A stretch of DNA of 64,000 nt from Bufo bufo (taxonomy: Eukaryota; Chordata; Amphibia; Anura; Bufonidae), in NCBI RefSeq assembly GCF_905171765.1, contig NC_053392.1, forward strand, positions 110,070,465 to 110,134,464, in the 5' to 3' direction. The notes beneath the pieces were generated by a model. The model worked only from the letters and a program-made list of their open reading frames with translations. It was not told the DNA's origin and searched no databases. Shown here piece after piece: positions 42,845 to 53,068 of the stretch (position 1 is the first letter of the stretch; the number at the start of each line of letters is the position of its first letter). The position numbers were made by a program, and so were the translations under genes.

Positions 42845-44366
42845 CAGTCGTGGCCAAAAGTTTTGAGAATGACACAAATATTCGTTTTCACAAAGTTTGC
42901 TGCTAAACTGCTTTTAGATCTTTGTTTCAGTTGTTTCTGTGATGTAGTGAAATATAATTACACGCACTTCATACGTTTCAAAGGCTTTTATCGACAATTA
43001 CATGACATTTATGCAAATAGTCAGTATTTGCAGTGTTGGCTCTTCTTTTTCAGGACCTCTGCAATTCGACTGGGCATGCTCTCAATCAACTTCTGGGCCA
43101 ATTACTGACTGATAGCAACCCATTCTTTCATAATCACTTCTTAGAGTTTGTCAGAATTAGTGGGTTTTTGTTTGTCCACCCGCCTCTTGAGGCTTGACCA
43201 CAAGTTCTCAATGGGATTAAGATCTGGGGAGTTTCCAGGCCATGGACCCAAAATGTCAACGTTTTGGTCCCCGTTTTGGTGCCTTATGGCACGGTGCTCC
43301 ATCGTGCTGGAAAATGCATTATCTTTCACCAAACTGTTGTTGGATTGTTGGAAGAAGTTGCTGTTGGAGGGTGTTTTGGTACCATTCTTTATTTATGGCT
43401 GTGTTTTTAGGTGAGCCCACTCCCTTGGATGAGAAGCAACCCCACACATGAATGGTCTCAGGATGCTTTACTGTTGGCATGACACAGGACTGATGGTAGC
43501 GCTCACCTTTTCTTCTCCGGACAAGCCTTTTTCCAGATGCCCCAAAAAATCGGAAAGAGGCTTCATTGGAAAATATGACTTTGCCCCAGTCCTCAGCAGT
43601 CCATTCACCATACCTTCTGCAGAAGATCAATCTGTCCTTGATGTTTTTTTTGGAGAGAAGTGGCTTCTTTGCTGCCCTTCTTGACACCAGGCCATCTTCC
43701 AAAAGTCTTCGCCTCACTGTGCGTGCAGATGCACTCATACCTGCCTGCTGCCATTCCTGAGCAAGCTCTGCACTGGTGGCACTCCGATCCCGCAGCTGAA
43801 TCATCTTTAGGAGACGATCCTGGCGCTTGCTGGACTTTCTTGGACGCCCTGAAGCCTTCTTAACAAGAATTTAACCTCATTCCTTGAAGTTCTTGATGAT
43901 CCTATAAATTGTTGATTGAGGTGCAATCTTAGTAGCCACAATATCCTTCCCTGTGAAGCCATTTTTATGCAACGCAATGATGGCTGCATGTGTTTCTTTG
44001 CAGGTCACCATGGTTAACAATGGAAGAACAATAATTTCAAGCATTATCCTCCTTTTAACATGTCAAGTCTGCCATTTTAACCCAATCAGCCTGACATAAT
44101 GATCTCCAGCCTTGTGCTCGTCAACATTCTCACCTGAGTTAACAAGACGATTACTGAAATGATCTCAGCAGGTCCTTTAATGACAGCAATGAAATGCAGT
44201 AGAAAGGTTTTTGTTGGGATTAAGTTCATTTTCATGGCAAAGAAGGACTATGCAATTCATCTGATCACTCTTCATAATATTCTGGAGTATATGCAAATTG
44301 CTATTATAAAAACTTAAGCAGCAACTTTTCCAATTATCTAATTCTCAAAACTTTTGGCCACGACTG
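42845..44366 (-). mobile_element. Tc1/mariner element, family with CAGTCGTGGCC ends, copy 2
   Basis: TA on both sides (42843-42844 and 44367-44368). Ends CAGTCGTGGCCAAAAGTTTT in both directions. Same family as 30198-31749. Confidence 0.95.
43030..44010 (-). pseudogene. transposase pseudogene of copy 2
   Basis: Homologous throughout to the minus-strand gene at 30374. The longest open part (43319-43804) keeps the second helix-turn-helix (RTVRRRLLEDGL) and the first catalytic block as VIFSNEASF, so the first catalytic aspartate has become asparagine. It also keeps [10 protein letters not shown], in a shifted frame after an alteration near 43280-43330, and [12 protein letters not shown] in the segment 43141-43332. 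A deletion also shortens the GVGSLTILPKN region. A stop precedes the C-terminus near 43108. Inactive, but useful as a reference for copy 1. Confidence 0.85.
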
Positions 44367-44369
44367 TAC

Positions 44370-44632
44370 AGAAAAACTGACTGGATGTCACTGATATTTT
44401 AGGGATGCGCACACTTTAAACAAGAGATGTGGCGCGGATAATTTAACAGCCCGCAGCGGACACCGTCTACTGAAAAACTGCACTGGATGTCACTGATATT
44501 TTAGGGATGTGCACACTTTAGACAGGAGATGTGGCGCGGATAATTTAACTGTCCACAGGGGACACAGTCTATGGAAAAACTGCACTAGATGTCACTGATA
44601 TTTTAGGGATGCGCACACTCCAAACAGGAGAT
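44370..44632. repeat. ~107-bp tandem repeat, left part
   Basis: 2.5 copies with GATGTCACTGATATTTTAGG and GATGTGGCGCGGATAATTTA. It resumes at 45163 after the solo LTR. Confidence 0.85.
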
Positions 44633-45162
44633 TGTCACAGATGATGTTGCAGATAGCTGGAAGTTATGGATAAACATCCGACTGGCTTGATCCCAAACTA
44701 AGGAGCATAAAGGTGACCTCTATAAAACCCTAAGAGCTCACCCTGACTGCTAAGCACATACAAGGGTCTCAGAGGTAGACTATTGCATGCCCTCGTACCT
44801 AGACTGTGTGACACCTGAAAACCCTATAATAGTGAGGGGACACGACCACCGACTCCCTGCACTTAATACGGAGGGAGTCAGGGTCACCTAGAATCAAGCC
44901 AGCAAGGAAACACAATACATGAAAGGACTTATCTGAACAAGCAGCAACAGAAGTCTCCAGCAGTGAACACTTAAATCCAGGAAGTATTATAAACCGCAAA
45001 GTGAGGCAGTATGGGAGGGAATATAAAGGAAAGAGGATTAGTCTAAATAGGTCACACCTGGGAGAAGGAAATGAGACGACAAAGTGAAACCAAAACAAAG
45101 AACATCATGCAAGAGGTAGAAAAGGAAGTCTGTCAGACCTTCTCACAGAAGTGGCGGTGACA
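44633..45162. mobile_element. solo LTR
   Basis: 530 bp starting TGTCACAGATG and ending GCGGTGACA, flanked by the 5-bp duplication GAGAT (44628-44632 and 45163-45167). It interrupts the 107-bp tandem repeat. No internal region remains, so it arose by LTR-LTR recombination. It differs from the LTR at 4439 but shares the TGTCAC...GTGACA ends. Confidence 0.9.
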
Positions 45163-45237
45163 GAGATGTGGCAAGGATAATTTAACTGTCCGCAGTGGCC
45201 TATTACACAGTATTTAGCGCAAGATGCGCTAAAAATA

Positions 45238-46860
45238 CAGTGCCTTGCAAAAATATTCACCCCCTTGACTTTTTTCGTATTTTGTTAAATTACAGCCTTA
45301 AGTTGAATGTTTTATTAATCTGAATTTTATGTGATGGATCAGAACACAATAGTCTAAGTTGGTGAATTGAAATGAGAAAAATATATAAATAAATTTATTG
45401 TTCAGAAATAGAAAACAAAAAAATGGCATGTGCGTATGTATTCACCCCCTTTGTTAGGAAGCCCATAAAAAGCTCTGGTGCAACCAATTACCATCAGTAG
45501 TCACATAATTAGCGAAATGATGTCCACCTGTGTGCAATCTAAGTGTCACATGATCTGTTATTACGTATACACACCTTTTTTGAAAGGCCCCAGAGGCTGC
45601 AACACCTAAACAAGAGGCATCACTAACCAAACACTGCCATGAAGACCAAGGAACTCTCCAAACAAGTAAGGGGCAATGTTGTTGAGAAGTACAAGTCAGG
45701 GTTAGGTTATAAAAAAAAAAATCTAATCTTTTGATGATCCCCAGTAGCACCATCAAATATATCATAAGCAAATGGAAATAACATGGCACAACAGCAAACC
45801 TGCCAAGATACTGATGCCCATTAAAACTCATGGACCGAGCAAGGACGGCATTAATCAGAGAGGCAGCACAGAGACCTAAGGTAACCCTGGAGGAGCTGCA
45901 GAGTTCCACAGCAGAGACTGGAGTATCTGTACATAGGATGACAATAAGCCGTACGCTCCATAGAGTTTGGCTTTATGGCAGAGTGGACAGAAGAAAGCCA
46001 TTACTTTCAGCAAAAAAAAAAAGGCACTTTGTGAGTTTGCAAAAAGGCATGTGGGAGACTCCCAAAATGTATGGAGGAAGGTGCTCTGGTCTGATGAGAC
46101 TAAAATTGAACTTTTCAGCCATCAAAGAAAACGCTATGTCTGGAGCAAACCCAACACATCACATCACCCAAAAAACACCATCACATGGTGGTGGCAGCAT
46201 CATGCTGTGGGGATGTTTTTCAGCAGTCGGGACTGGGAAACTGGTCAGAGTTGGTTGAAAGATGGATGGTGCTAAATACAGGGATATTCTTGAGCAAAAC
46301 CTGTACCACTCTGTGCGTGATTTGAGGCTAGGACCGAGGTTCACCTTCCAGCAGGACAGTGACGCCAAACATACTGCTAAAGCAACACTTGACTGGTTTA
46401 AGGTGAAACATATTAATGTGTTGGAATGGCCTAGTCAAAGTCCAGATCTCAATCCAATGAAAAATCTGTGGTCAGACTTAAAGATTGCTGTTCACAAGCG
46501 CAAACCATTCAACTTGTAGGAGCTGGAGCAGTTTTGCAAGGAGGAATGGTCAAAAATCCCTGTGGTAAGATGTGGCAAGCTCATAGAGACTTATCCAAAG
46601 CGACTTTGAGCTGTGATTGCCGCAAAAGGTGGCTCTACAAAGTATTGACTTCAGAGGGGTGTATAGTTATGCAAATTGACTTTTTCTGTTATTCTGTCCT
46701 ATTTGTTGTTTGCTTCACAATAAAAAAATAAAATAAAAAATCGTCAAAGTTGTGGGCATGTTCTGTAAATTAAATTATGCAAATCCTCAAACAATCCATG
46801 TTAATTCCAGGTTGTGAGGCACCAAAATACAAAAAAGTCAAGGGGGTAAATACTTTTGCA
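45238..46860 (+). mobile_element. Tc1 element with CAGTGCCTTGC end, right end shortened
   Basis: The left end CAGTGCCTTGCAAAAATATT follows TA at 45236-45237. The right inverted repeat (GTCAAGGGGGTAAATACTTT) breaks off at 46860, about a dozen bases before the expected tip. It is the same family as the fragment at 32465. Confidence 0.85.
45640..46650 (+). pseudogene. Tc1 transposase pseudogene, catalytic Glu lost
   Basis: Begins near MKTKELSKQVRGNVV (45640). It is interrupted by an A-run frameshift at about 45710 and stops near 45780-45830. It continues with DRARTALIREAAQRPKVTLEEL and the second helix-turn-helix, with another A-run frameshift at about 46010-46020. Catalytic blocks: WSDETKIELF is present and [12 protein letters not shown] is present, but the third reads NPMKNLWS with lysine in place of the catalytic glutamate. 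The reading frame also ends early at 46517. Inactive several times over. Confidence 0.85.
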
Positions 46861-47401
46861 TCTCTTTTGGATCTCTGAAAAGTTTTTTGTATAAAAATCT
46901 TCCTATTAAACTCCCTACACTGTCTGTCCCTTCCTATGCACAGCTCTCCCTAACACTGAGCAATTTTGCGCAGGTTGCACTACAAAAATATATTGCTGCT
47001 GTCACACACAATAGTCCTTACAAGGACTTTTGGGTCTATGAAACATTTTTGTACACTTATAATATTTGATTACACTCCCTACACTCTCTGTCCCCTCCTA
47101 TCCTCAGCTCTCCCGAACATGCGTCATCGGGCGCTATATTGGTCCCTAATTTTTTTCTACTTTTACACAAAAGGCTTTTACAAAAGATGAGTGCAACGAT
47201 GAACGGTGAATATATATTTTTTTCTTCCACTAATACACAGCAAATAGGGCGTCATAATATATAACTGGACCACAGAAAGGCAATTAGGTCCTAATTATTT
47301 TCTACTTTTACACAAAAGGCTTTTCAACAGATAAGTGCAACGATGAATGGCAAATGTATTTTTATTTCACCACTAATACAAACTGGGCTTCAGAATATAT
47401 A

Positions 47402-47443
<42 letters not shown>
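46861..47443 (+). repeat. diverged tandem sequence of an hAT-like element, left part
   Basis: No gene. Diverged ~100-130-bp units with CTACTTTTACACAAAAGGCTTT and AAGTGCAACGATGAA. Ends in an (AT)n tract. Continues at 50281. Confidence 0.6.
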
Positions 47444-47446
<3 letters not shown>

Positions 47447-49022
47447 TGCTCAAAAAAATAAAGGGAACACAAAAATAACACATCCTAGATCTGAGTTAAT
47501 TAAATATTCTTCTGAAATACTTTGTTCTTTACATAGTTGAATGTGCTGACAACAAAATCACACAAAAATTTAAAATTGGAAATCAAATTTTTCAACCCAT
47601 GGAGGTCTGGATTTGGAGTCACACTCAAAATTAAAGTGGAAAAACACACTACAGGCTGATCCAACTTTGATGTAATGTCCTTAAAACAAGTCAAAATGAG
47701 GCTCAGTAGTGTGTGTGGCCTCCACGTGCCTGTATGACCTCCCTACAACGCCTGTGCATGCTCCTGATGAGGTGGTGGACGGTCTCCTGAGGGATCTCCT
47801 CCCAGACCTGGACTAAAGCATCTGCCAACTCCTGGACAGTCTGTGGTGCAACTTGACGTTGGTGGATAGAGCGAGCCATGATGTCCCAGATGTGCTCAAT
47901 TGGATTCAGGTCTGGGGAACGGGCGGGCCAGTCCATAGCATCAATGCCTTCATTTTGCAGGAACTGCTGACACACTCCAGCCACATGAGGTCTAGCATTG
48001 TCTTGCATTAGGAGGAACCCAGGGCCAACCGCACCAGCATATGGTCTCACAAGGGGTCTGAGGATCTCATCTCGGTACCTAATGGCAGTCAGGCTACCTC
48101 TGGCGAGCACATGGAGGGCTGTGCGGCCCTCCAAAGAAATGCCACCCCACACCATTACTGACCCAATGCCAAACCGGTCATGCTGGAGGATGTTGCAGGC
48201 AGCAGAACGTTCTCCACGGCGTCTCCAGACTCTGTCACATCTGTCACATGTGCTCAGTGTGAACCTGCTTTCATCTGTGAAGAGCACAGGGCGCCAGTGG
48301 CGAATTTGCCAATCTTGGTGTTCTCTGGCAAATGCCAAACGTCCTGCACGGTGTTGGGCTGTAAGCTCAACCCCCAGCTGTGGACGTCGGGCCCTCATAT
48401 CACCCTCATGGAGTCTGTTTCAGACCGTTTGAGCAGACACATGCACATTTGTGGCCTGCTGGAGGTCATTTTGCAGGGCTCTGGCAGTGCTCCTCTTGTT
48501 CCTCCTTGCACAAAGGCGGAAGTAGCGGTCCTGCTGCTGGGTTGTTGCCCTCCTACGGCCTCCTCCATGTCTCCTGATGTACTGGCCTGTCTCCTGGTAG
48601 CGCCTCCATGCTCTGGACACTACGCTGACAGACACAGCAAACCTTCTTGACACAGCTCGCATTGATGTGCCATCCTGGATTAGCTGCACTACCTGAGCCA
48701 CTTGTGTGGGTTGTAGACTCCCTCTCATGCTACCACTAGAGTGAAAGCACCGCCAGCATTCAAAAGTAACCAAAACATCAGCCAGGAAGCATAGGAACTG
48801 AGAAGTGGTCTATGGTTACCACCTGCAGAACCACTCCTTTATTGGGGGTGTCTTGCTAATTGCCTATAATTTCCACCTGTTGTCTATCCCATTTGCACAA
48901 CAGCATGTGAAATTGATTGTCACTCAGTGTTGCTTCCTAAGTGGACAGTTTGATTTCACAGAAGTGTGATTGACTTGGAGTTACAATGTGTTGTTTAAGT
49001 GTTCCCTTTATTTTTTTGAGCA

Positions 49023-49025
<3 letters not shown>
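47444..49025 (-). mobile_element. Tc1 element with CACTGCTC ends
   Basis: TA on both sides (47442-47443, 49026-49027). Ends CACTGCTCAAAAAAATAAAG in both orientations. 1582 bp. Inserted in a (TA)n microsatellite. Confidence 0.95.
47703..48773 (-). pseudogene. Tc1 transposase broken by a single nonsense codon
   Basis: The frame from 48773 to 47703 is 357 codons with only one internal stop, at 48420-48422. There TGA stands where AQTVR would be expected, most simply a CpG change from CGA. On either side the protein is complete: helix-turn-helix ([20 protein letters not shown]), first aspartate in VLFTDESRF, second in LLMQDNARPHVAG, glutamate in [11 protein letters not shown] with 34 residues between (DD34E), and a C-terminus ending GGHTHY. 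The first codon is GTG-like in this frame, and an internal ATG at MRGSLQPTQ (48728-48726) is the likely start. Recently inactivated. Confidence 0.9.

Positions 49026-49057
<32 letters not shown>
49026..49057. repeat. (TA)n microsatellite between two Tc1-type elements
   Basis: Remainder of the TA tract that also flanks the elements at 47402-47443 and 50281-50330. The two transposons appear to have split one original TA-rich site. Confidence 0.85.
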
Positions 49058-49062
<5 letters not shown>

Positions 49063-50278
49063 TCACCTAAAGAATTATTAGGAGCACCTGTTCTATGTCT
49101 CATTAATGCAATTATCTAGTCAACCAATCACATGGCAGTTGCTTCAATGCATTTAGGGGTGTGGTCCTGGTCAAGACAATCTCCTGAACTCCAAACTGAA
49201 CGTCAGAATGGGAAAGAAAGGTGATTTAAGCAATTTTGAGCGTGGCATGGTTGTTGGTGCCAGACGGGCCGGTCTGAGTATTTCACAATCTGCTCAGTTA
49301 CTGGGATTTTCACGCACAACAATTTCTAGGGTTTACAAAGAATGGTGTGAAAAGGGAAAAACATCCAGTATGCGGCAATCCTGTGGGCGAAAATGCCTTG
49401 TGGATGCTAGAGGTCAGAGGAGAATGGGCCGACTGATTCAAGCTGATAGAAGAGCAACGTATACTGAAATAACCACTCGTTACAACCGAGGTATGCAGCA
49501 AAGCATTTGTGAAGCCACAACACGCACAACCTTGAGGCGGATGGGCTACAACAGCAGAAGACCCCACCGGGTACCACTCATCTCCACTACAAATAGGAAA
49601 AAGAGGCTACAATTTGCACGAGCTCACCAAAATTGGACAGTTGAAGACTGGAAAAATGTTGCCTGGTCTGATGAGTCTCGATTTCTGTTGAGACATTCAT
49701 ATGGTAGAGTCCGAATTTGGCGTAAACAGAATGAGAACATGTATCCATCATGCCTTGTTACCACTGTGCAGGCTGGTGGTGGTGGTGTAATGGTGTGGGG
49801 GATGTTTTCTGGGCACACTTTAGGCCCCTTAGTGCCAATTGGGCATCGTTTAAATGCTACGGGCTACCTGAGCATTGTTTCTGACCATGTCCATCCCTTC
49901 ATGACCACCATGTACCCATCCTCTGATGGCTACTTCCAGCAGGATAATGCACCATGTCACAAAGCTCGAATCATTTCAAATTGGTTTCTTGAACATGACA
50001 ATGAGTTCACTGTACTAAAATGGCCCCCACAGTCACCAGATTTCAACCCAATAGAGCATCTTTGGGATGTGGTGGAATGGGAGCTTCGTGCCCTGGATGT
50101 GCATCCCTCAAATCTCCATCAACTGCAAGATGCTATCCTATCAATATGGGCCAACATTTCTAAAGAATGCTATCAGCACCTTGTGGAATCAATGCCACGT
50201 AGAATTAAGGCAGTTCTGAAGACAAAAGGGGGTCCAACACCGTATTAGTATGGTGTTCCTAATAATTCTTTAGGGGAG

Positions 50279-50280
<2 letters not shown>
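49058..50280 (+). mobile_element. intact Tc1/mariner element, DD36E (Incomer-like)
   Basis: About 1.22 kb, TA on both sides. Inverted ends CACTCACCTAAAGAATTATT and, from the right, CACTCCCCTAAAGAATTATT. It carries one uninterrupted transposase gene. The size, short inverted repeats and DD36E spacing fit the Incomer (IC) group as I remember it. Confidence 0.9.
49208..50248 (+). CDS. DD36E Tc1/mariner transposase, intact
   Basis: 346 codons from ATG 49208, with no frameshift or stop, ending three bases before the right terminal repeat region. It should bind the element's ends and catalyse cut-and-paste movement into TA. The N-terminal paired-like domain has two helix-turn-helix parts: LSISQSAQLLGFSRTTISRV at about residues 23-43 and TTRTTLRRMGY near 100-110. 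Catalytic residues are all present: WSDESRF near 155, YFQQDNAPCHKA near 240 and NPIEHLW. Exactly 36 residues lie between the second aspartate and the glutamate. A GGGGVMVWG stretch precedes the second aspartate. The C-terminus GGPTPY is complete. This is the only transposase in the window with all motifs and no damage, so it may be active or recently so. Confidence 0.92.
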   Translation: MGKKGDLSNFERGMVVGARRAGLSISQSAQLLGFSRTTISRVYKEWCEKGKTSSMRQSCGRKCLVDARGQRRMGRLIQADRRATYTEITTRYNRGMQQSICEATTRTTLRRMGYNSRRPHRVPLISTTNRKKRLQFARAHQNWTVEDWKNVAWSDESRFLLRHSYGRVRIWRKQNENMYPSCLVTTVQAGGGGVMVWGMFSGHTLGPLVPIGHRLNATGYLSIVSDHVHPFMTTMYPSSDGYFQQDNAPCHKARIISNWFLEHDNEFTVLKWPPQSPDFNPIEHLWDVVEWELRALDVHPSNLHQLQDAILSIWANISKECYQHLVESMPRRIKAVLKTKGGPTPY

Positions 50281-50333
<53 letters not shown>

Positions 50334-51115
50334 GCTTGAAAACAGATAACTGCACCGCTGAGCGGCAAAGATATTTTACTTTTGCCACTAATACACGACA
50401 AAAAGGGCTGTAATTTTCACACTTCACCACAAATAAGCCCTTTTTTCCCACTAATACAAGCGAAAAAATGCTTTAGAACATATAACTGCACCACACAAGG
50501 GCAAATAAAATGTAGACTTTTTCCTTGTTAAAAACCCTGTTAATGCCTGTATCAAACAGCACTTGCACCCTAATAAGAATGGTTTGCTGGAATTACATAG
50601 CTCTATAATATCAATTTGGATCCCCAGTCAGTGCAGCAAGGTATAATCGGATTGTTCCTAAATCACCTGTCACCTCCCCGACTTAACCCTGTTTAACAGA
50701 AATGCTGGTGGAATGATTCCTCCCTATCCTTTCCCTACACCTTTAATCTTTCCCTGCACTTGTAAATCATTTTTGTTCACCACAATTAAGTCTTTCCTAT
50801 CACTGTCCCTAGCGCCTGCAGACACGTCTCTCCCTGCACTAAGTACACTGGTGAATGGCAGAATCTAAGATGGCCGCCACTAGCTGTGACATCACTGGGT
50901 TGGCTTGCTGCAGATTGGCTGCATGCATGTCAGTATGGGTGATCCCACCTTCCCAGAGTTCCTTGCCTTTTGTCCTCACACGTGCAGCAGCCATTTTAAG
51001 AAAAAAATGTGATTCACTACCACGAAGCGTGGGAAATTTGCATTTGGTGTAAATCGAATTTTTCCTGAAATTCAGATTGAATTCCCCTTCGTCAGCTTTG
51101 ATTCGCTCATCTCTT
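50281..51115. repeat. hAT-like element end region, right part
   Basis: Starts with (TA)n. Diverged tandem units follow (ATAACTGCACCGCTGAGCGG, then ACATATAACTGCACCACACA), and then a unique tail ending ATTCGCTCATCTCTTG. The tail is the complement of the GAGATGAGCGAAT type of hAT end. No gene; the short frames here have no recognisable domain. Confidence 0.55.
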
Positions 51116-51365
51116 GTAGGAATACATAATGTAGAAATAAATAAATAAAACAAATTCAGAATAAGTCTCCCTGCAGTCTCCCTACCCTCTCCCTACACTC
51201 TCCCTCTCTCCTATATTCTATTAATCATTTTCAGCAATACTGTGCCTAGCACATAAGTGCTTCCACATCTCTCCCTATGCTCAGCTCACAAAACAATGGT
51301 GGGGACTGCTCTTGATGATGGTTTTATAGGGGATGGATATCTATGGATTGACTGCACTAAATTAT
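51116..51365. other. unassigned spacer between hAT-type ends
   Basis: CT-rich sequence with CTCCCTACACTCTCCCT runs, similar in style to the neighbouring element's subterminal sequence. No gene. Confidence 0.35.
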
Positions 51366-52545
51366 GGGTAGAGATGAGCGAATTTTTCAAAAATTTGATT
51401 CGCTGGTTCAACAATTTTTTTTTTTTAAAAAGGGCCTTTATAGTGGTGTAGAACACTATGCCTTGCATTAACATGCATATGGAGTCTGCTTTGCGAAATT
51501 ATACTGCGAGTCCCTATGACATGCAGATTACAGGTGTCGCTCTTAGAATCAATGCACACTTCACTTATTTGGGCAGTCACGGTGCCACAACTGACCAAAT
51601 AACTCAAGTATGAACTGAGCCTTACAGGTTGATGTTAGCGCCAAGAAGAAGCTCACTCCTTTTGCAACATCATCAGCTGATTCCATATAGATGTCTACAG
51701 AACGTGTTCTATTAAACGCTTAAACAAGTAGAACCCCCACGACAGAGTGGCAAGCGTGTCCGCAGTAAGTTTGTGTCGATGTCACTGATTATTTTGCCCT
51801 TCCTCTGATCCGTCAGAACAATAACCCACAATAAACGGATAATGTCTGTGGAGCATCCGCCTTCACTCGGTCAGCATTTGGTCAGTAATCCATCAGTATT
51901 GCTAATGCAAAAAAAAAAAATCAGGAGTGGATTCAAAACAGGGATGACACGTGAAGGGAATATTTGCATGTCTTATGTGTTTTGTACCCACTCCTGCTTT
52001 TGGCTACTAAATCACAAGCCAATTCTGATGGGATCATACAGGCCTTACAGCTGCTACACAGAGAGGGTCCATTGTGCGACTCATTTTTCCTTCCTTCTGA
52101 CAGAGCAGAAGAAGGGTCAAATAAAAGATTATATCAGCCAAGCCAAAAAAGCAAAATAGTGGCCCAGTCATTAAGTGGGGAGGGTGGGAACAGCATGAGA
52201 AGTCCACAGAGTGGCCCTATGACATTGTGGTGAGGTAGAAGCAGCATGAGGAGACCACAAAGTGGCCCAATGACAGAGTCTGGTGGTGGTAACAGCATCA
52301 GGAAGAGGCCACAGAGTGGCAAAACAACAAAGTTTTGAGGTGGTAGCAACATGAGGAGGCCACAGAGTGGCATGACGACAAGAGATTGTGGAGGTGGCAG
52401 CAGCATGAGGAGGCCACAGAGTAGCATGACGACGACAGAGTGTGCAGGTGGCAGCAGCATGAGGAGGCCACAGAACTGCACGACGACAAGAGATTGTGGA
52501 GGTGGCAGCAACATGAGGAGGCCACCTCGGCTCGGCACGATTTAA
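51366..52545 (+). mobile_element. hAT-like repeat family, copy C (least interrupted)
   Basis: Begins TAGAGATGAGCGAATTTTTC and ends in a tandem array with GGAGGTGGCAGCAGCATGAG units (52220-52545). It serves as the uninterrupted reference for copy B: it lacks the MITE at 21655 and the block at 22294. Non-coding. Confidence 0.65.
52180..52545 (+). repeat. ~45-60-bp tandem array of copy C
   Basis: Units with GAGGAGGCCACAGAGTGGC and ATGACGACRACAGAG. Long open frames on both strands are artefacts. Confidence 0.85.
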
Positions 52546-52719
52546 CAATACACTTTCTCTGGCACAAAAGACTTGGCAAATTGATTGCCCGGGAATTTCT
52601 CTCGAAGATTGGGATGATATATTGGCGAATTTAAGTTTACTTTCTTATAATTTTAATCAAGTTTTGATTCAATTTAATATTAAATATTTAATAAATTTAA
52701 TTAAAAAAATTAACTGTTG

Positions 52720-53068
52720 CCTAAGACAGGAGAGAATTGGCCAGTCTTCTGTTTATTCGACTAAGTGGTTGCGATAAAGAATGCATTCCAAAAAACTATT
52801 TCTCTCCACCTGGAGATGAATCCTGTCAAGATTGATGCAAGTGCGGTATCGGCTGCTCATCGAGCCAGATACTTCTGGTGGAACCTGCCTGGCATGGACA
52901 GGCCTCTAGTAGCTACAGACAATAGGAAGACAACATTTCAAGATTGCTTGGAAACCAGAAGAGTCGCGAAGTACACCAAGATTCAAACCATAACTACCAG
53001 CCCCTGGTCTCTTCGTCAGGGAAAACATCACGAGTTCCCAGTCATTATGGATGGGAAGGGGGTAGTGT
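52720..53068 (+). pseudogene. DNMT3-type DNA methyltransferase retrocopy fragment
   Basis: From 52720 one frame reads PKTGENWPVFCLFD, a stop, VVAIKNAF, then [54 protein letters not shown] and a [14 protein letters not shown] end. This is the middle of the C-terminal catalytic domain of DNMT3A/3B, the de novo cytosine-5 methyltransferases, beginning just before the block that follows the catalytic Pro-Cys motif region. About 115 residues are continuous without an intron, though in vertebrate DNMT3 genes this part is split between exons (from memory). A retrocopy is therefore likely. Defects: an in-frame TAA near 52762, tryptophan in place of glycine in the RYFWGNL block, and loss of homology at about 53068 where an hAT-like end motif (AGTGTTGGGCGAGCATGCTC) begins. 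The parent gene is not in the window. Confidence 0.8.

Noticed and set aside
35794..51115. One single 15-kb hAT element with ends at 35.8 and 51.1 kb
   Set aside because: The terminal sequences are of different types (GAGTTGAGCGAAC against GAGATGAGCGAATC) and no matching 8-bp duplication is seen; more likely several adjacent elements.
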